This document shows positions 53,509 to 62,820 of a DNA stretch of 64,000 bases, in pieces. The DNA lies in contig CADBGN010000001.1 in assembly GCA_902794155.1 (NCBI GenBank), positions 86,395 through 150,394 of the forward strand. The letters run 5' to 3'. The translations under genes and the position numbers were made by a program. How positions within the stretch are numbered: position 1 is the stretch's first letter; every line of letters begins with the position of its first letter. Source of the DNA: an uncultured Bacteroidia bacterium (GTDB lineage: Bacteria > Bacteroidota > Bacteroidia > Bacteroidales > F082). The notes under the pieces are model-generated. The model saw nothing but the letters and a program-made list of their open reading frames with translations, had not been told where the DNA came from and searched no databases.

Positions 53509-54589
53509 TCTAAGGCGTCTGGAGGTTTGGCTTCATGGGCAAAAAGTGGGTTGGCTTGCAATGACCAACGACCATCTTTGCACGTTTGAATACACAGGCG
53601 ACTTTCTGAGTAACGGTTTCTCCATTTCGCCTTTTGAACTTCCTTTGCAAAAAGGGGTATTTGTCGCAAAACAACATCCTTTTGAAGGAGGTTTCGGCGT
53701 GTTTGACGATTCGCTCCCCGACGGATGGGGCCTGCTGATTCTTGACAAGTACCTTCAATCCATTGGGACGAAACCAGCCTCGTTGAATTTGCTCGACCGT
53801 CTTGCTATAGTTGGTAACACGGGTCGAGGAGCGTTGGAATTTGTTCCCGATAGAAGTGTTATGCCGTCATCTCAAGAGGCAGATATCGAAAAGTTGGCCA
53901 AGGAAGCATCGGCGTTGTTGGAGGAAAAAAGCTATTATGGCAAGAACATTGTGGAATTGTACCAAAGAGGAGGCTCGCCAGGAGGAGCAAGGCCGAAGAT
54001 CTTTGTCAAGGAAGATGGTCAAGAATGGCTGGTGAAATTTCCAGCGAAGAGCGATCCTGAAACGATAGGAAAAACTGAATACGAGTATGCCTTGCTCGCC
54101 CAAGAATGCGGCGTTGAAATGCCGGAGGTGCGCTTGTTTGAAGGGAAATATTTTGGAACTCGGCGCTTTGACCGCAAAGAAGGCGAAAAAACGCATGTGA
54201 TTAGCATGGCAGGTCTTCTTCGTGCCGACTACCGGACCCCCTGTCTGGATTACTGGCAGGTATTTCAAGTTTCTATGGCGCTTTCCCATGATGTGGAGGA
54301 ATTGTGGCGGGTGTTCCGACTAATGTGCTTTAATTATCTTATTGGCAATAAAGATGATCACGCCAAAAACCTCTCGTTTATCTATGATAATGGAACATGG
54401 CAGCTTTCGTCCGCATACGATTTGCTGCCTAGCGATGGTTTTGGCGGCTATCATACTACTTCAATCAATGATAGTATTGCACCGAAAGATTCTGATTTGT
54501 TGGCACTTGCGGGAAAAGCGGGTCTGGAAGTAAAAACTGCTGAACGTATTCTAGAAGAGATGAGGTCGGTTATTAAAACTAAGATTTAA
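53501..54589 (+). CDS. HipA-like Ser/Thr kinase toxin
   Basis: 362 residues. N-terminal HipA domain (VWLHGQKVGWLA, GGFGVFDDSLPDGWG), Gly-rich loop GGSPGGARPK, ATP-contacting LVKFPAK, catalytic NKDDHAKN at 283-290 and metal-binding YDLLPSDG. In E. coli HipA phosphorylates GltX and causes persistence; the target here is unknown. All kinase residues are present. ATG at 53501 lies within the 3' end of the hipB-like gene. Confidence 0.92.
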   Translation: MDNLRRLEVWLHGQKVGWLAMTNDHLCTFEYTGDFLSNGFSISPFELPLQKGVFVAKQHPFEGGFGVFDDSLPDGWGLLILDKYLQSIGTKPASLNLLDRLAIVGNTGRGALEFVPDRSVMPSSQEADIEKLAKEASALLEEKSYYGKNIVELYQRGGSPGGARPKIFVKEDGQEWLVKFPAKSDPETIGKTEYEYALLAQECGVEMPEVRLFEGKYFGTRRFDRKEGEKTHVISMAGLLRADYRTPCLDYWQVFQVSMALSHDVEELWRVFRLMCFNYLIGNKDDHAKNLSFIYDNGTWQLSSAYDLLPSDGFGGYHTTSINDSIAPKDSDLLALAGKAGLEVKTAERILEEMRSVIKTKI

Positions 54590-54591
54590 CG

Positions 54592-55320
54592 ATGCGTCAT
54601 ATTACCCTTATTGCGGGCGTGCGCCCCAATTTTTGAAGATTGCTCCCCTTATCCGTGCTATTCTAAAGGCTGAAAAGGGAGGAAAAGACATCCATTATCG
54701 TCTTGTGCATACTGGTCAGTACTATGACCATCAAATGAGCGAGACTTTTTTTTGAGGAGTTGAATATCCCTAAGCCAGATGTCAATTTGGGTTGTGGGGG
54801 AGGCTCGCAGGCAGAGCAAAAGGCCGCCATCATGGTGGCTTTTGAGAAGGATTTGATGGCGCATCCCGCCAATGTGGATGAAGCGGAAAAGTTGAAACGG
54901 CTTATGAATGAGATCGTAACCAATTTGCATGGCATGCCTATCGTGTTTCCAATCCATCCACGTACTGCAAAGATTTTCCATGAGTTGGGCATCCAGGCCG
55001 ATAACCTTCATATTGTGGAGCCTATGGGATACTTGGAGTTCAACTACTTGGTGGAACGCGCCAAGGCGGTTGTTACCGACAGTGGTGGTATTACCGAGGA
55101 AACGACGGTGATGGGCGTGCCTTGCATTACCTTGCGCGACAACACGGAACGACCTGAGACATGTACCATTGGCGCCAATGAGTTGATTGGCACGAATCCC
55201 GACAACATCAAGCCGGCTTTGGACAAGCTGTTCGCTGGACAATGGAAGCAAGGTGGCATCCCTCCACTTTGGGATGGACGTGCTGCAGAAAGGATTGTGG
55301 ACGTTTTAGTTGGTTTGTAA
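54592..55320 (+). pseudogene. Decayed UDP-GlcNAc 2-epimerase (wecB-like)
   Basis: Begins RHITLIAGVRPNF-like and ends SGGITEETTVMGVPCITLRD plus IVDVLVGL, the 2-epimerase signature. Three lesions are visible. One base is lost near 54636 (AATTTT[A]TGAAG); one extra T sits in the run at 54746-54753; and an in-frame deletion joins IMVAFEKDLMA to HPANVDEAEKLK, removing roughly 120 residues including central catalytic residues. It is a different subfamily from the intact gene at 46798. An open frame from 54760 remains but should not be functional. Confidence 0.88.
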
Positions 55321-55323
55321 GTT

Positions 55324-56109
55324 ATGGACTTTACACTGAAGAAATACACAGAACTGCTTCAGGAGTTGCTCGACAACCACTATCGTTTTGTTACCTTTGA
55401 ACAGTATTACTCGCATAAGACGGAGTTGGAAGCAGAGACCTTTGTCATCCTTCGTCATGATGTGGATTTGAAGGCCGAAAATTCGCTGGCTACTGCCCAA
55501 ATTGAGCATACTCTTGGGATCAAGGCATCCTACTATTTCCGTGTGGTCAAGCAAAGCAACAAGCCGGAAATCATCAAAGCCATTGTCAAGTTGGGACATG
55601 AAATAGGGTATCATTACGAAGATATGGCCCTTTGTGGAGGCGATAAAGAAAAAGCCATGGACCATTTCAAGAAGCAATTGGTGTATTTTCGGCAGTTCTA
55701 TCCTGTTAGGACCATTTGCATGCATGGCGCGCCACGCAGCAAGTTCGACGGTCGTGATTTGTGGAAGCAATACAATTATCATGACTTCGGTATTATAGGC
55801 GAACCTTATTTTGATGTGGACTTTTCAAAGGTTTTTTATCTGACGGATACAGGTCGCCGATGGGACGGTTTCAATGTGAGTCTTCGCGACAAGATACCTG
55901 TATATCAAGATGAATGGATTCGGCAAGGTTGGGTTTATCATTCCACCGACGATGTGCTGGATGCTATAACGAAACAGTCTTTGCCGCAAAAAATCATGAT
56001 TACCACCCATCCCCAAAGATGGACGAACCGGTGTGGTGCCTGGCTCAAAGAAGCCACTATGCAGTCGGCTAAAAACATCGTGAAAGGCATGATGGTGAAG
56101 AGGAAATGA
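55324..56109 (+). CDS. Polysaccharide deacetylase-like (NodB-fold) protein
   Basis: 261 residues with FVILRHDVDLKAENSLATAQ (RHDVD metal motif), GHEIGYHYED and a closing MITTHPQRWTNR, all typical of NodB-like enzymes associated with 2-epimerase genes. Probably removes an acyl group from a glycan or nucleotide sugar. It follows the decayed wecB by 3 bases. Preserved although its neighbour is broken. Confidence 0.8.
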   Translation: MDFTLKKYTELLQELLDNHYRFVTFEQYYSHKTELEAETFVILRHDVDLKAENSLATAQIEHTLGIKASYYFRVVKQSNKPEIIKAIVKLGHEIGYHYEDMALCGGDKEKAMDHFKKQLVYFRQFYPVRTICMHGAPRSKFDGRDLWKQYNYHDFGIIGEPYFDVDFSKVFYLTDTGRRWDGFNVSLRDKIPVYQDEWIRQGWVYHSTDDVLDAITKQSLPQKIMITTHPQRWTNRCGAWLKEATMQSAKNIVKGMMVKRK

Positions 56110-56162
56110 TTTTTTTTTGTGGAATTGCTAGGCTTTACACCTGTTTGTCTGAAAAAAATGTG

Positions 56163-56170
56163 TATTTTTG
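56163..56170 (+). promoter_or_regulatory. -7 promoter box for wza-wzc-cpsB
   Basis: TATTTTTG followed by C, 30 bases before the ATG; a TTTG lies 15 bases upstream (56144-56147), a little close for -33. Confidence 0.5.
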
Positions 56171-56200
56171 CAAAATAATCTAGGGATAAACTATATGCTT

Positions 56201-56995
56201 ATGAAAACAAATAGAATAACCTTCTTTTTTCTTTTAGTATTATTGGCGGTGGGTGCCTCATCTTGTGTTACGCCTAAGCATGTGCGTTATTTGCAGGACA
56301 TGCCCAAGTATGGCATGCCCATCAATGAGTCGTTGGAGGCTACAGTGGCGCCTTTCGATGAGTTGAGAATTTTAGTGTTAAGCAATACAGGAAAAGAAGA
56401 CGAACTGGTCAAGCCTTTCAATGCGGTGCATTCTATGGGCCAAATCGGCAGTTATGGGAATGGGAACAATAATATGGCAGGTTATCTTGTTGATGCCGAT
56501 GGGAATATTGACTTTCCTGTTCTGGGCAAACTTCATGTGGCAGGTTTGACCCGACTTCAGTTGCAAGACACCATTGCCGCGCAACTGATCAGCAATGGTC
56601 AACTGAAAGATCCGTTGATTGTGGCGCGTTTCCTCAACTTTAAGATTTTTATGCTGAGTAGTGCGGGGGGCAAGGTCATCAATGTCACTAATGAGCGCTG
56701 CACCTTCTTAGAGGCTTTGGCCATGGCTGGAGGATTGGATTGGTACACGCGTCGCGATCGTATCGGTGTGATGCGGGAGGTAAATGGCAAACGGGTGATC
56801 CATTATCTCGACCCGCGTTCTACCGACATTTTCAATGACGAGTTTTTTGTGCTCCAGCAAAACGACATCATTTTTACAGAGGAACGTCCCTACAAGTTCT
56901 TCAGCGGCAATTTGAACACCGTCCTAGGTCTCGTCTCATCGCTAGTCTCGGTTCTTGCCATCTATACAATGGTTTCTAGTCTCTTCAAAGAATAA
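56201..56995 (+). CDS. Wza-like polysaccharide export lipoprotein
   Basis: 264 residues, outer-membrane export channel component. Signal peptide with lipobox GASSC (Cys22). Poly_export domain: YLVDADGNIDFPVLGKLHVA then GLTRLQLQDTIAAQL; SLBB-like region FMLSSAGGKVINVTNERCTF. C-terminal hydrophobic helix (VLGLVSSLVSVLAIYTMV), as in the barrel helix of Wza. The start is placed after the promoter; earlier in-frame codons overlap it. Followed by wzc. Confidence 0.92.
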   Translation: MKTNRITFFFLLVLLAVGASSCVTPKHVRYLQDMPKYGMPINESLEATVAPFDELRILVLSNTGKEDELVKPFNAVHSMGQIGSYGNGNNNMAGYLVDADGNIDFPVLGKLHVAGLTRLQLQDTIAAQLISNGQLKDPLIVARFLNFKIFMLSSAGGKVINVTNERCTFLEALAMAGGLDWYTRRDRIGVMREVNGKRVIHYLDPRSTDIFNDEFFVLQQNDIIFTEERPYKFFSGNLNTVLGLVSSLVSVLAIYTMVSSLFKE

Positions 56996-57027
56996 TACAG
57001 ATTCGTTCAACGTAAACCTTGATATCC

Positions 57028-59586
57028 ATGTCAAACGAAAACAATAACGTAGTCAATAACGCAATCAACAACGCGAACAAAAGGCCCGACGACATCAGTA
57101 CGTTTTTTGATGAGAGTGCCAACAGCGGCTTCAAGTTCAAGGATGTGGTCTTTCTTGTGTTGCGCAACTTGCATTGGTTTCTCCTCTGCGCTTTGGTTGG
57201 CGGCCTTATTGCCTATTATAAGGTTAGGAAAGAGGATAGGATTTATTCCAGTTACGCCTCGTTGCTGATTAAGACTTCCATGAGTAGTGGCTCTGAGTCT
57301 ATGCGTGGTTCAGCTGCCTTGAATGCCCTTTCCAGTGGCCCCATCATCAGTACGGTCAACAATGAGATCATGATTTTGAAGTCGCAGTCGAATATGGAGA
57401 GCATGGTGCGTTTACTGAACTTGAATGTTGCCTATTCTTATAGTACGAAAGTCTCGAAAAGAAACAAAGACCTTTATAAAGAGTCGCCGGTTGAGGTGGA
57501 CTTTCTTGGGTTGGATGATGAAGTCAAGGCCTCGTTTAGTGTAAAGCCGGTGGATCAAAACCATGTCATCCTTGATGACTTTGGTGGGAGCATTCCGGCG
57601 ATGAAGGTCCGCTTGAATGATACGGTGATTTCGCCGATTGGAAAGTTTGTGGTGAAGCCTACCTGGCGTTACAATGATTTCCACAACATCTCCATAACGG
57701 TGAAGCGTCGTCCTGTTTCTATGGTTGCATCTTTCTATCGTAGGCGCGTCAGCGTGATAAGAGACAATGAGAAAAACGCCATTCTGCGACTCTCGGTGAA
57801 TGATACTTCACCCTTACGTGCCGCCGATGTGCTCAATGCCCTCATGGATGTCTATAACAAAGAGTCTATCGCCGACCAGCAACGTGTGCTTGACTATACG
57901 GAGGAGTTTATCAACAACCGTATAGACTACCTGATGCAGGACATCAAGGACTATGAGCAGGTGTCAGTCGACTTTAAGCGCAGCCACAATATCATCGATA
58001 CGAAGAGCTATGGGCAAGCTTATGTTGCGGCAAGTACTGCTTTGTCGGAAGAAGCCAAAAAACTTGACCAACAAGCCGACATGGTGCGCTATCTGCTCAA
58101 TTTTGCCAGAATCAATGCGGACCAATTGATTCCTATTGGCGCTGTTAGTGTTTCGAACGAGGCTTCTGCCATGATTAACAAGTTCAATGATAACTTGGTG
58201 AAGATTGAGAAATACAAGGCTGATGGTACAATCAATAACCCTGTCGCGCAAGGTTTGATGGAAGAGCAGGTAACCCTTCACGCGAGTATCATCGGCGTTC
58301 TTGAGACCAATCTTCGTACTTTGGAAGACCGCATCGAGGCGGCCAATCGTGATCGTAGCATTGCCAATTCGCAAATCCAAAACGTTCCCGTTGCGCAACT
58401 GGAACTCGGTTCGGTTGAGCGTATGCAAGGCATTAAGGAGAAGCTTTATCTCCAACTGTTGACCAAGCGCGAAGAACTATTGATGACTAGTCCCCAACTG
58501 GAAGCTACGGGCAAAGTGATCGATTACGCGTACCCTAACAACACGCCTGTATCGCCTAATGAGGCGAGATCCACTTTGATTGGTGTGCTGATTGGCCTTG
58601 CGGTGCCGATTGTCGTCCTGCTTTTGAAGAACCTGCTTGATACTACCATTCACGATAGAATTGATGTGCAAAAGACCTCCAATGTTCCATTCTTGGGCGA
58701 TATTACGTATGATAGTTCGGTTCAAGGTCATGCTATCATGGTTAGGGAGAACGGGCGAGATTCGCTTTCAGAGGCATTCCGTTTGATACGATCTAGTCTT
58801 GAATATATGAAGGACCGGAAGAATGGCGGCCATGTCATCATGTTCACTTCCTTTATGGTGTCATCGGGTAAGACCTTTGTGTCCACCAATTTGGCAACGA
58901 GTTTCGCCTTGGCCAAGAGAAAGACTGTTATCGTAGACTTGGATATTCGTAAAGGTACCTTGTTTAAAGTATTTGGCGTTAATACCAGGGCTGGCGTGTC
59001 CAATTATCTGTCGGGTAAGACGGATTCCATTGACGACATCATCCACGCCGATGCTTCGTCAAGTGGGCTTGACATCGTTTTCTCAGGTCCTGTTCCGCCC
59101 AATCCTGCTGAGTTGTTAATGAGTACTCGTTTGGAAGACCTTGTCGCTGAACTCCGCAAACGATACGAATATGTCTTCCTCGACAATGTGCCTGTTGGTA
59201 TGGTTGCCGATGCCGATATCGTGAAACGTGTGGCCGACACTACCATCATGGTGCTTCGCGCTGGCAAGACCGATAAGCGCTTGCTCTTTGATGTCGATAA
59301 ATTCTATAAGGACGGCAAATTCCCGAATCTTTGTGTTGTGCTTAACGGTGTCAGCAAGACGCGTCGTGGTTATGGCTATTATGGCTATGGTTATGGCTAT
59401 GGTTATGGCTATGGTTACGGATATGGTTATGGCTATGGTTACGGCTATGGTTACGGCTACGGCAACGAAGATGAAAAGAAAAAGAAGAAGAAGTGGTATC
59501 AGCGTATTTTCCACAAGAAGCATCACCACCATCATCATTCTCATTCTCATAGTCATCACAACTTTTCTGACGACGGTAAAGAATAA
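57028..59586 (+). CDS. Wzc-like polysaccharide copolymerase and tyrosine kinase with Gly-Tyr tail
   Basis: 852-residue inner-membrane protein that sets chain length and works with Wza. Transmembrane helix at about 41-64, large periplasmic Wzz domain with coiled coils, second helix near TLIGVLIGLAVPIVVLLLKN, then the BY-kinase domain with Walker A SSGKT (612-616), VIVDLDIRKG (A') and YVFLDNVPVG (B). The tail is unusual: 31 residues of alternating Gly-Tyr (781-811) holding 16 tyrosines, then a Lys run and a His-rich end. The Tyr cluster is the autophosphorylation site expected for the family. ATG 57028 preferred over an upstream TTG. Confidence 0.95.
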   Translation: MSNENNNVVNNAINNANKRPDDISTFFDESANSGFKFKDVVFLVLRNLHWFLLCALVGGLIAYYKVRKEDRIYSSYASLLIKTSMSSGSESMRGSAALNALSSGPIISTVNNEIMILKSQSNMESMVRLLNLNVAYSYSTKVSKRNKDLYKESPVEVDFLGLDDEVKASFSVKPVDQNHVILDDFGGSIPAMKVRLNDTVISPIGKFVVKPTWRYNDFHNISITVKRRPVSMVASFYRRRVSVIRDNEKNAILRLSVNDTSPLRAADVLNALMDVYNKESIADQQRVLDYTEEFINNRIDYLMQDIKDYEQVSVDFKRSHNIIDTKSYGQAYVAASTALSEEAKKLDQQADMVRYLLNFARINADQLIPIGAVSVSNEASAMINKFNDNLVKIEKYKADGTINNPVAQGLMEEQVTLHASIIGVLETNLRTLEDRIEAANRDRSIANSQIQNVPVAQLELGSVERMQGIKEKLYLQLLTKREELLMTSPQLEATGKVIDYAYPNNTPVSPNEARSTLIGVLIGLAVPIVVLLLKNLLDTTIHDRIDVQKTSNVPFLGDITYDSSVQGHAIMVRENGRDSLSEAFRLIRSSLEYMKDRKNGGHVIMFTSFMVSSGKTFVSTNLATSFALAKRKTVIVDLDIRKGTLFKVFGVNTRAGVSNYLSGKTDSIDDIIHADASSSGLDIVFSGPVPPNPAELLMSTRLEDLVAELRKRYEYVFLDNVPVGMVADADIVKRVADTTIMVLRAGKTDKRLLFDVDKFYKDGKFPNLCVVLNGVSKTRRGYGYYGYGYGYGYGYGYGYGYGYGYGYGYGYGNEDEKKKKKKWYQRIFHKKHHHHHHSHSHSHHNFSDDGKE
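59368..59460 (+). repeat. In-frame GGYTAY repeat in the wzc tail
   Basis: 93 bases of 6- and 12-base repeats (GGTTATGGCTAT) encoding Gly-Tyr. Because units are multiples of three, slippage changes tyrosine number without breaking the frame. Confidence 0.85.
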
Positions 59587-59593
59587 TTGATTT

Positions 59594-60325
59594 ATGTTTG
59601 GATTAGGAAGACACAGTTTGCCGGAAGACTTCTTTCGTGGGGCATGTGATGTCCATTGTCATCTTTTGCCTGGAGTCGACGATGGTTTCCCCACCGTGGA
59701 GAAATCGCTTCATGCATTGAAGAAACTCGAACAGCGTGGTGTCAAGAAAATGGTGTTCACTCCTCATTTCATGAAGGACTATCCTGACAACCACAGGGAA
59801 GCCATCATGGCCAAATTTGAGGCCTATAAGGCAGAAGCTGCACAAGTATGTGGAATAGAGCTTCATCTTGCCGCCGAGTATATGTTGGATGCATGCTTCT
59901 TGGATCATTTCAAGGAGGGCTTTCTGACCTTGGACAAAGGTGGGAACCATGTATTGTGTGAGACCTCATACATGATGTATGAGCATGGCATCACCGAGAT
60001 GATTTATGAAATCATGTGTGCAGAATACCAACCTGTTATTGCCCATCCTGAGCGGTATGAGTATGCCAACAGGGAGATTTATTTCCGGTGGAAAGACAAG
60101 GATTATCAGTATCAGCTGAATCTTTTGTCATTGGCTGGGACGTATGGCAGCAATGCAGTGGCCAAGGCACGCTATTTGCTTAAGGAAGGCATGTATGACT
60201 ATGTTGGCTCTGACATGCATGGCTTGAGCAATTTTGAGCATTTTCTTCCGGAGATTCGCTTGGACAAGAAATGTCTTGAACAGTTGGAACGGCTAATTGA
60301 GAATAACAAGAGACTTGTAGGCTGA
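59594..60325 (+). CDS. CpsB/CapC-type PHP tyrosine-protein phosphatase
   Basis: 243 residues with PHP-fold metal motifs DVHCHLLPGVDDG, TPHFMKDYPDN, VIAHPERYEYA and YVGSDMHG. It should dephosphorylate the Wzc-like kinase, completing the on/off cycle of capsule polymerisation. Starts 7 bases after wzc. Followed by the terminator that ends the locus. Confidence 0.92.
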   Translation: MFGLGRHSLPEDFFRGACDVHCHLLPGVDDGFPTVEKSLHALKKLEQRGVKKMVFTPHFMKDYPDNHREAIMAKFEAYKAEAAQVCGIELHLAAEYMLDACFLDHFKEGFLTLDKGGNHVLCETSYMMYEHGITEMIYEIMCAEYQPVIAHPERYEYANREIYFRWKDKDYQYQLNLLSLAGTYGSNAVAKARYLLKEGMYDYVGSDMHGLSNFEHFLPEIRLDKKCLEQLERLIENNKRLVG

Positions 60326-60351
60326 TTATTGGCTTTTTCTTGTCAGTGTAC

Positions 60352-60394
60352 AGCAATCCCGATGAGTAAGACTCGTCGGGATTGCTCGTTTTTT
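60352..60394 (+). terminator. Rho-independent terminator ending the polysaccharide locus
   Basis: 15-base stem AGCAATCCCGATGAG/CTCGTCGGGATTGCT (one G-T pair), 5-base loop, then a six-T run. Oriented for the + strand. Confidence 0.9.
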
Positions 60395-60399
60395 AGAGG

Positions 60400-62712
60400 T
60401 CAGAAGTTGTATCCTATTGAGAGGTAGCTTGAGACTTGCTTCGTCCCATTCGACCACTGTACGGTGAAGGAGATGGGGCCAAGGAAGCTGTCGTAGGCAT
60501 ACTTTATGCCTATACCGGAATAGTGCATCGTGCTGTTATGTGCGCGATTCGTCCCGAAAGGATAAAAGCCGTAAAGGAAGTTGTAGGTGGCTGTCAGAAA
60601 ATGCTTCCCGAAGATGTTGTATCTAAGGTCCAGACGGGCAATAGACGTGAAATCAGGTGCTTCCTTCACGTGTGCGATGCCGATGAAAGGCATCTGGAAA
60701 TCGGAGTGTCGCTCAGCAATCTCACCACCGACGACGTTCCATAGGTTGGCGTAAGCAGGTTCGCCGAAGATGAAGCGGCTGTATAATTGGGGGATGATGG
60801 TGAATTTACCATTGCGGGGAGTGATGTATCCCTGCAATGAATATCCTACATCTTGAGTGGTGTTGGAGCTTCCGGTCAGGTCGAAGTTGATGTTACCGGT
60901 GAGTGCAGTCTTAACGCCATGACGGGCAAAATAGGGATTGTCAAGGTTGTCGTAGCTGATTTTGACGAATGGACTGAGCAGATGGTTGGTGCCAAAATGG
61001 GAAATGGAAGACAAGTCGGAATGGATGGTGTCGTTGGTATAGCTTAGCAAGCCGGCATCGTCAAAAGATGTGGCACGATAAGCGATGCCTATGGCACTGT
61101 TGATGTTGAGCAGATGAAACTGCGAAACGTATGCACTGACTTTGTTTTGTACGTAGTTGATGCTGGAGACATTACGGTCGAAGCCATTGTACTTAAAGTG
61201 CTGGCTGCGGTAGTCGTATGCCACTTTGAAAGTGGCGAGGTTAAGGCTAGAATACGCACCCGTGATGTTGATCCTCGGGTTGTAGCTCAGTCTCGCGTTG
61301 AGGCTCACTTTATACCCCGTCAGCCGCTTTTCGTTGAGGCCAATATTGAATAGCATGGCGGCACCTTCTTCGGTGTCGTAGCGTATTCCAAGACCGATGA
61401 TATGGGGCTGTGTGGGCTTGAAGTTCATAGTGAGTGTGTAGCTGTCCAAAGTGTCCTGTTCGTTCTCGGTGAGGTTGTAGGTGATGTCATCGAAGGCCCC
61501 CGTGCCTCTATACACGTCAACAGCGCGGTTGATTTCTTTTTCAGACATCATTTCCCCGACTCTAAGCTTGCCTTTGTTGAGCAGCCATTCGGTTTGCTGC
61601 TGATCACTCTGGTTGATGATGATTGAGCTGACATATAGTGGCGAGTCGGCGAGATTCCTTGCTTTCGAGGCACGGAGTTTCTTGCCTAGGGGTGCTCCCT
61701 GTACGGATTCGAGATGCAGTCTGATTTGTATTAACGGATCCCTGAATTCTTTGGCCTTCTTATAGCCTCTGTTGACGAGTGTGTCGATGGCCTCATGCGA
61801 GAAACTCAAAGTGCCATATCCTGTGACGTCAGGGGCAAGATAGATGTTGCAAAGCTCTCGGTTTTCTTTTCTTTTTGAACTGACAGCATTATCAATCAAA
61901 CTATTGAGTACATCGGGGAGCGAGATGTTCTCATCATTGCTATCGTCCGTTTCAGGGTCAGGCACTTCGACACCGATAATGATGTCGGCTCCCATCTCTT
62001 TCAACACGTCGACGGGGAAGTTGTTCACCAACCCGCCGTCAACCAACATGTGCCCGTCAATGTAAACAGGGGAGAAAACACCAGGGATGGCCATGCTTGC
62101 TCGCATGGCGGTGGGTACGCTGCCATGACGGATGACGACTTCCTTGCCTGTGTGGATGTCGGTGGCTACGCATGCAAAAGGTATAGGCAAGTCGTTGAAA
62201 TCCATTTCTTTCTGATAGCCAACGCACAGATTGTTGAATAAGTTGATTAGAGCCGTATTGTTGACGTAGGCGCTCGGAAGGAAACTAACTGGCGTGCGGT
62301 TTTCCGTTTTGTATAGCAGACCATCCAAACTGAAGGGTATGTTGACGACCATGGTGCTTGAGCGTTGTCGGCTTTCTTCCGACATGGCGGAACGGTCCAT
62401 GCTGTTGCCCACATATTGCGACCAATCCATCTCTGCAATCAGTTGTGCCAGCTCATCAGGCGAGTAGCCCATGGCATAGAGTCCGCCAATGATGGAGCCC
62501 ATGCTGGTGCCTGCCACATAATCAACGGGAATACCCAACTCTTCAAGGTATTTCAATACCCCGATGTGGGCTGCACCTTTTGCACCACCACCGCCCAACA
62601 CCACGCCCACCTTCGGGCGGGGTGGGGCAACTTTGATGGTTTTGTGTTTGCCTTGTGCATGGACATCCATCATGCAGAGGCAGGCCAACAAAAGAAGCAC
62701 AATACGTTTCAT
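60400..62712 (-). CDS. Patatin-like phospholipase with BamA-like barrel (PlpD-type)
   Basis: 770 residues: signal peptide (MKRIVLLLLACLCMMDVHAQ), patatin domain with oxyanion loop GGGGAKG, nucleophile GTSMGS and catalytic Asp in LVDGGLVNN; then a POTRA-like segment (about 370-460) and a 16-strand-like barrel domain ending IGYNF. This is the type Vd autotransporter design, placing a lipase at the outer membrane. Start chosen at the signal peptide; an extension to 62784 overlaps a palindrome. It is transcribed toward the polysaccharide locus terminator. Confidence 0.93.
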   Translation of the reverse strand: MKRIVLLLLACLCMMDVHAQGKHKTIKVAPPRPKVGVVLGGGGAKGAAHIGVLKYLEELGIPVDYVAGTSMGSIIGGLYAMGYSPDELAQLIAEMDWSQYVGNSMDRSAMSEESRQRSSTMVVNIPFSLDGLLYKTENRTPVSFLPSAYVNNTALINLFNNLCVGYQKEMDFNDLPIPFACVATDIHTGKEVVIRHGSVPTAMRASMAIPGVFSPVYIDGHMLVDGGLVNNFPVDVLKEMGADIIIGVEVPDPETDDSNDENISLPDVLNSLIDNAVSSKRKENRELCNIYLAPDVTGYGTLSFSHEAIDTLVNRGYKKAKEFRDPLIQIRLHLESVQGAPLGKKLRASKARNLADSPLYVSSIIINQSDQQQTEWLLNKGKLRVGEMMSEKEINRAVDVYRGTGAFDDITYNLTENEQDTLDSYTLTMNFKPTQPHIIGLGIRYDTEEGAAMLFNIGLNEKRLTGYKVSLNARLSYNPRINITGAYSSLNLATFKVAYDYRSQHFKYNGFDRNVSSINYVQNKVSAYVSQFHLLNINSAIGIAYRATSFDDAGLLSYTNDTIHSDLSSISHFGTNHLLSPFVKISYDNLDNPYFARHGVKTALTGNINFDLTGSSNTTQDVGYSLQGYITPRNGKFTIIPQLYSRFIFGEPAYANLWNVVGGEIAERHSDFQMPFIGIAHVKEAPDFTSIARLDLRYNIFGKHFLTATYNFLYGFYPFGTNRAHNSTMHYSGIGIKYAYDSFLGPISFTVQWSNGTKQVSSYLSIGYNF

Positions 62713-62729
62713 AAAACCCTGTTTTTGTT

Positions 62730-62801
62730 TGTAGGGCTGTCGTACCACGGCAGCCGCTGTTTTGTTTTTCACAGCGGCTACCACGATGTAACAGCCCTAC
62801 A
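62730..62801. repeat. 72-base palindrome between the M3 and patatin genes
   Basis: Outer arms TGTAGGGCTGT/ACAGCCCTACA and inner arms AGCCGCTGT/ACAGCGGCT, with partly paired sequence between. No T-run for a classic terminator. Resembles dispersed palindromic repeats, or an mRNA stem between co-oriented genes. Confidence 0.75.
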
Positions 62802-62820
62802 TTGTTTATTATTTAAATCT

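Noticed and set aside
54760-55320. Intact short 2-epimerase
   Set aside because: Lacks the N-terminal domain and central catalytic part; upstream frames show it is the tail of a broken gene.
59116-59559. Open frame opposite the wzc tail with Ile/Thr/Val repeats
   Set aside because: Created by the Gly-Tyr repeat read on the other strand; no other support.
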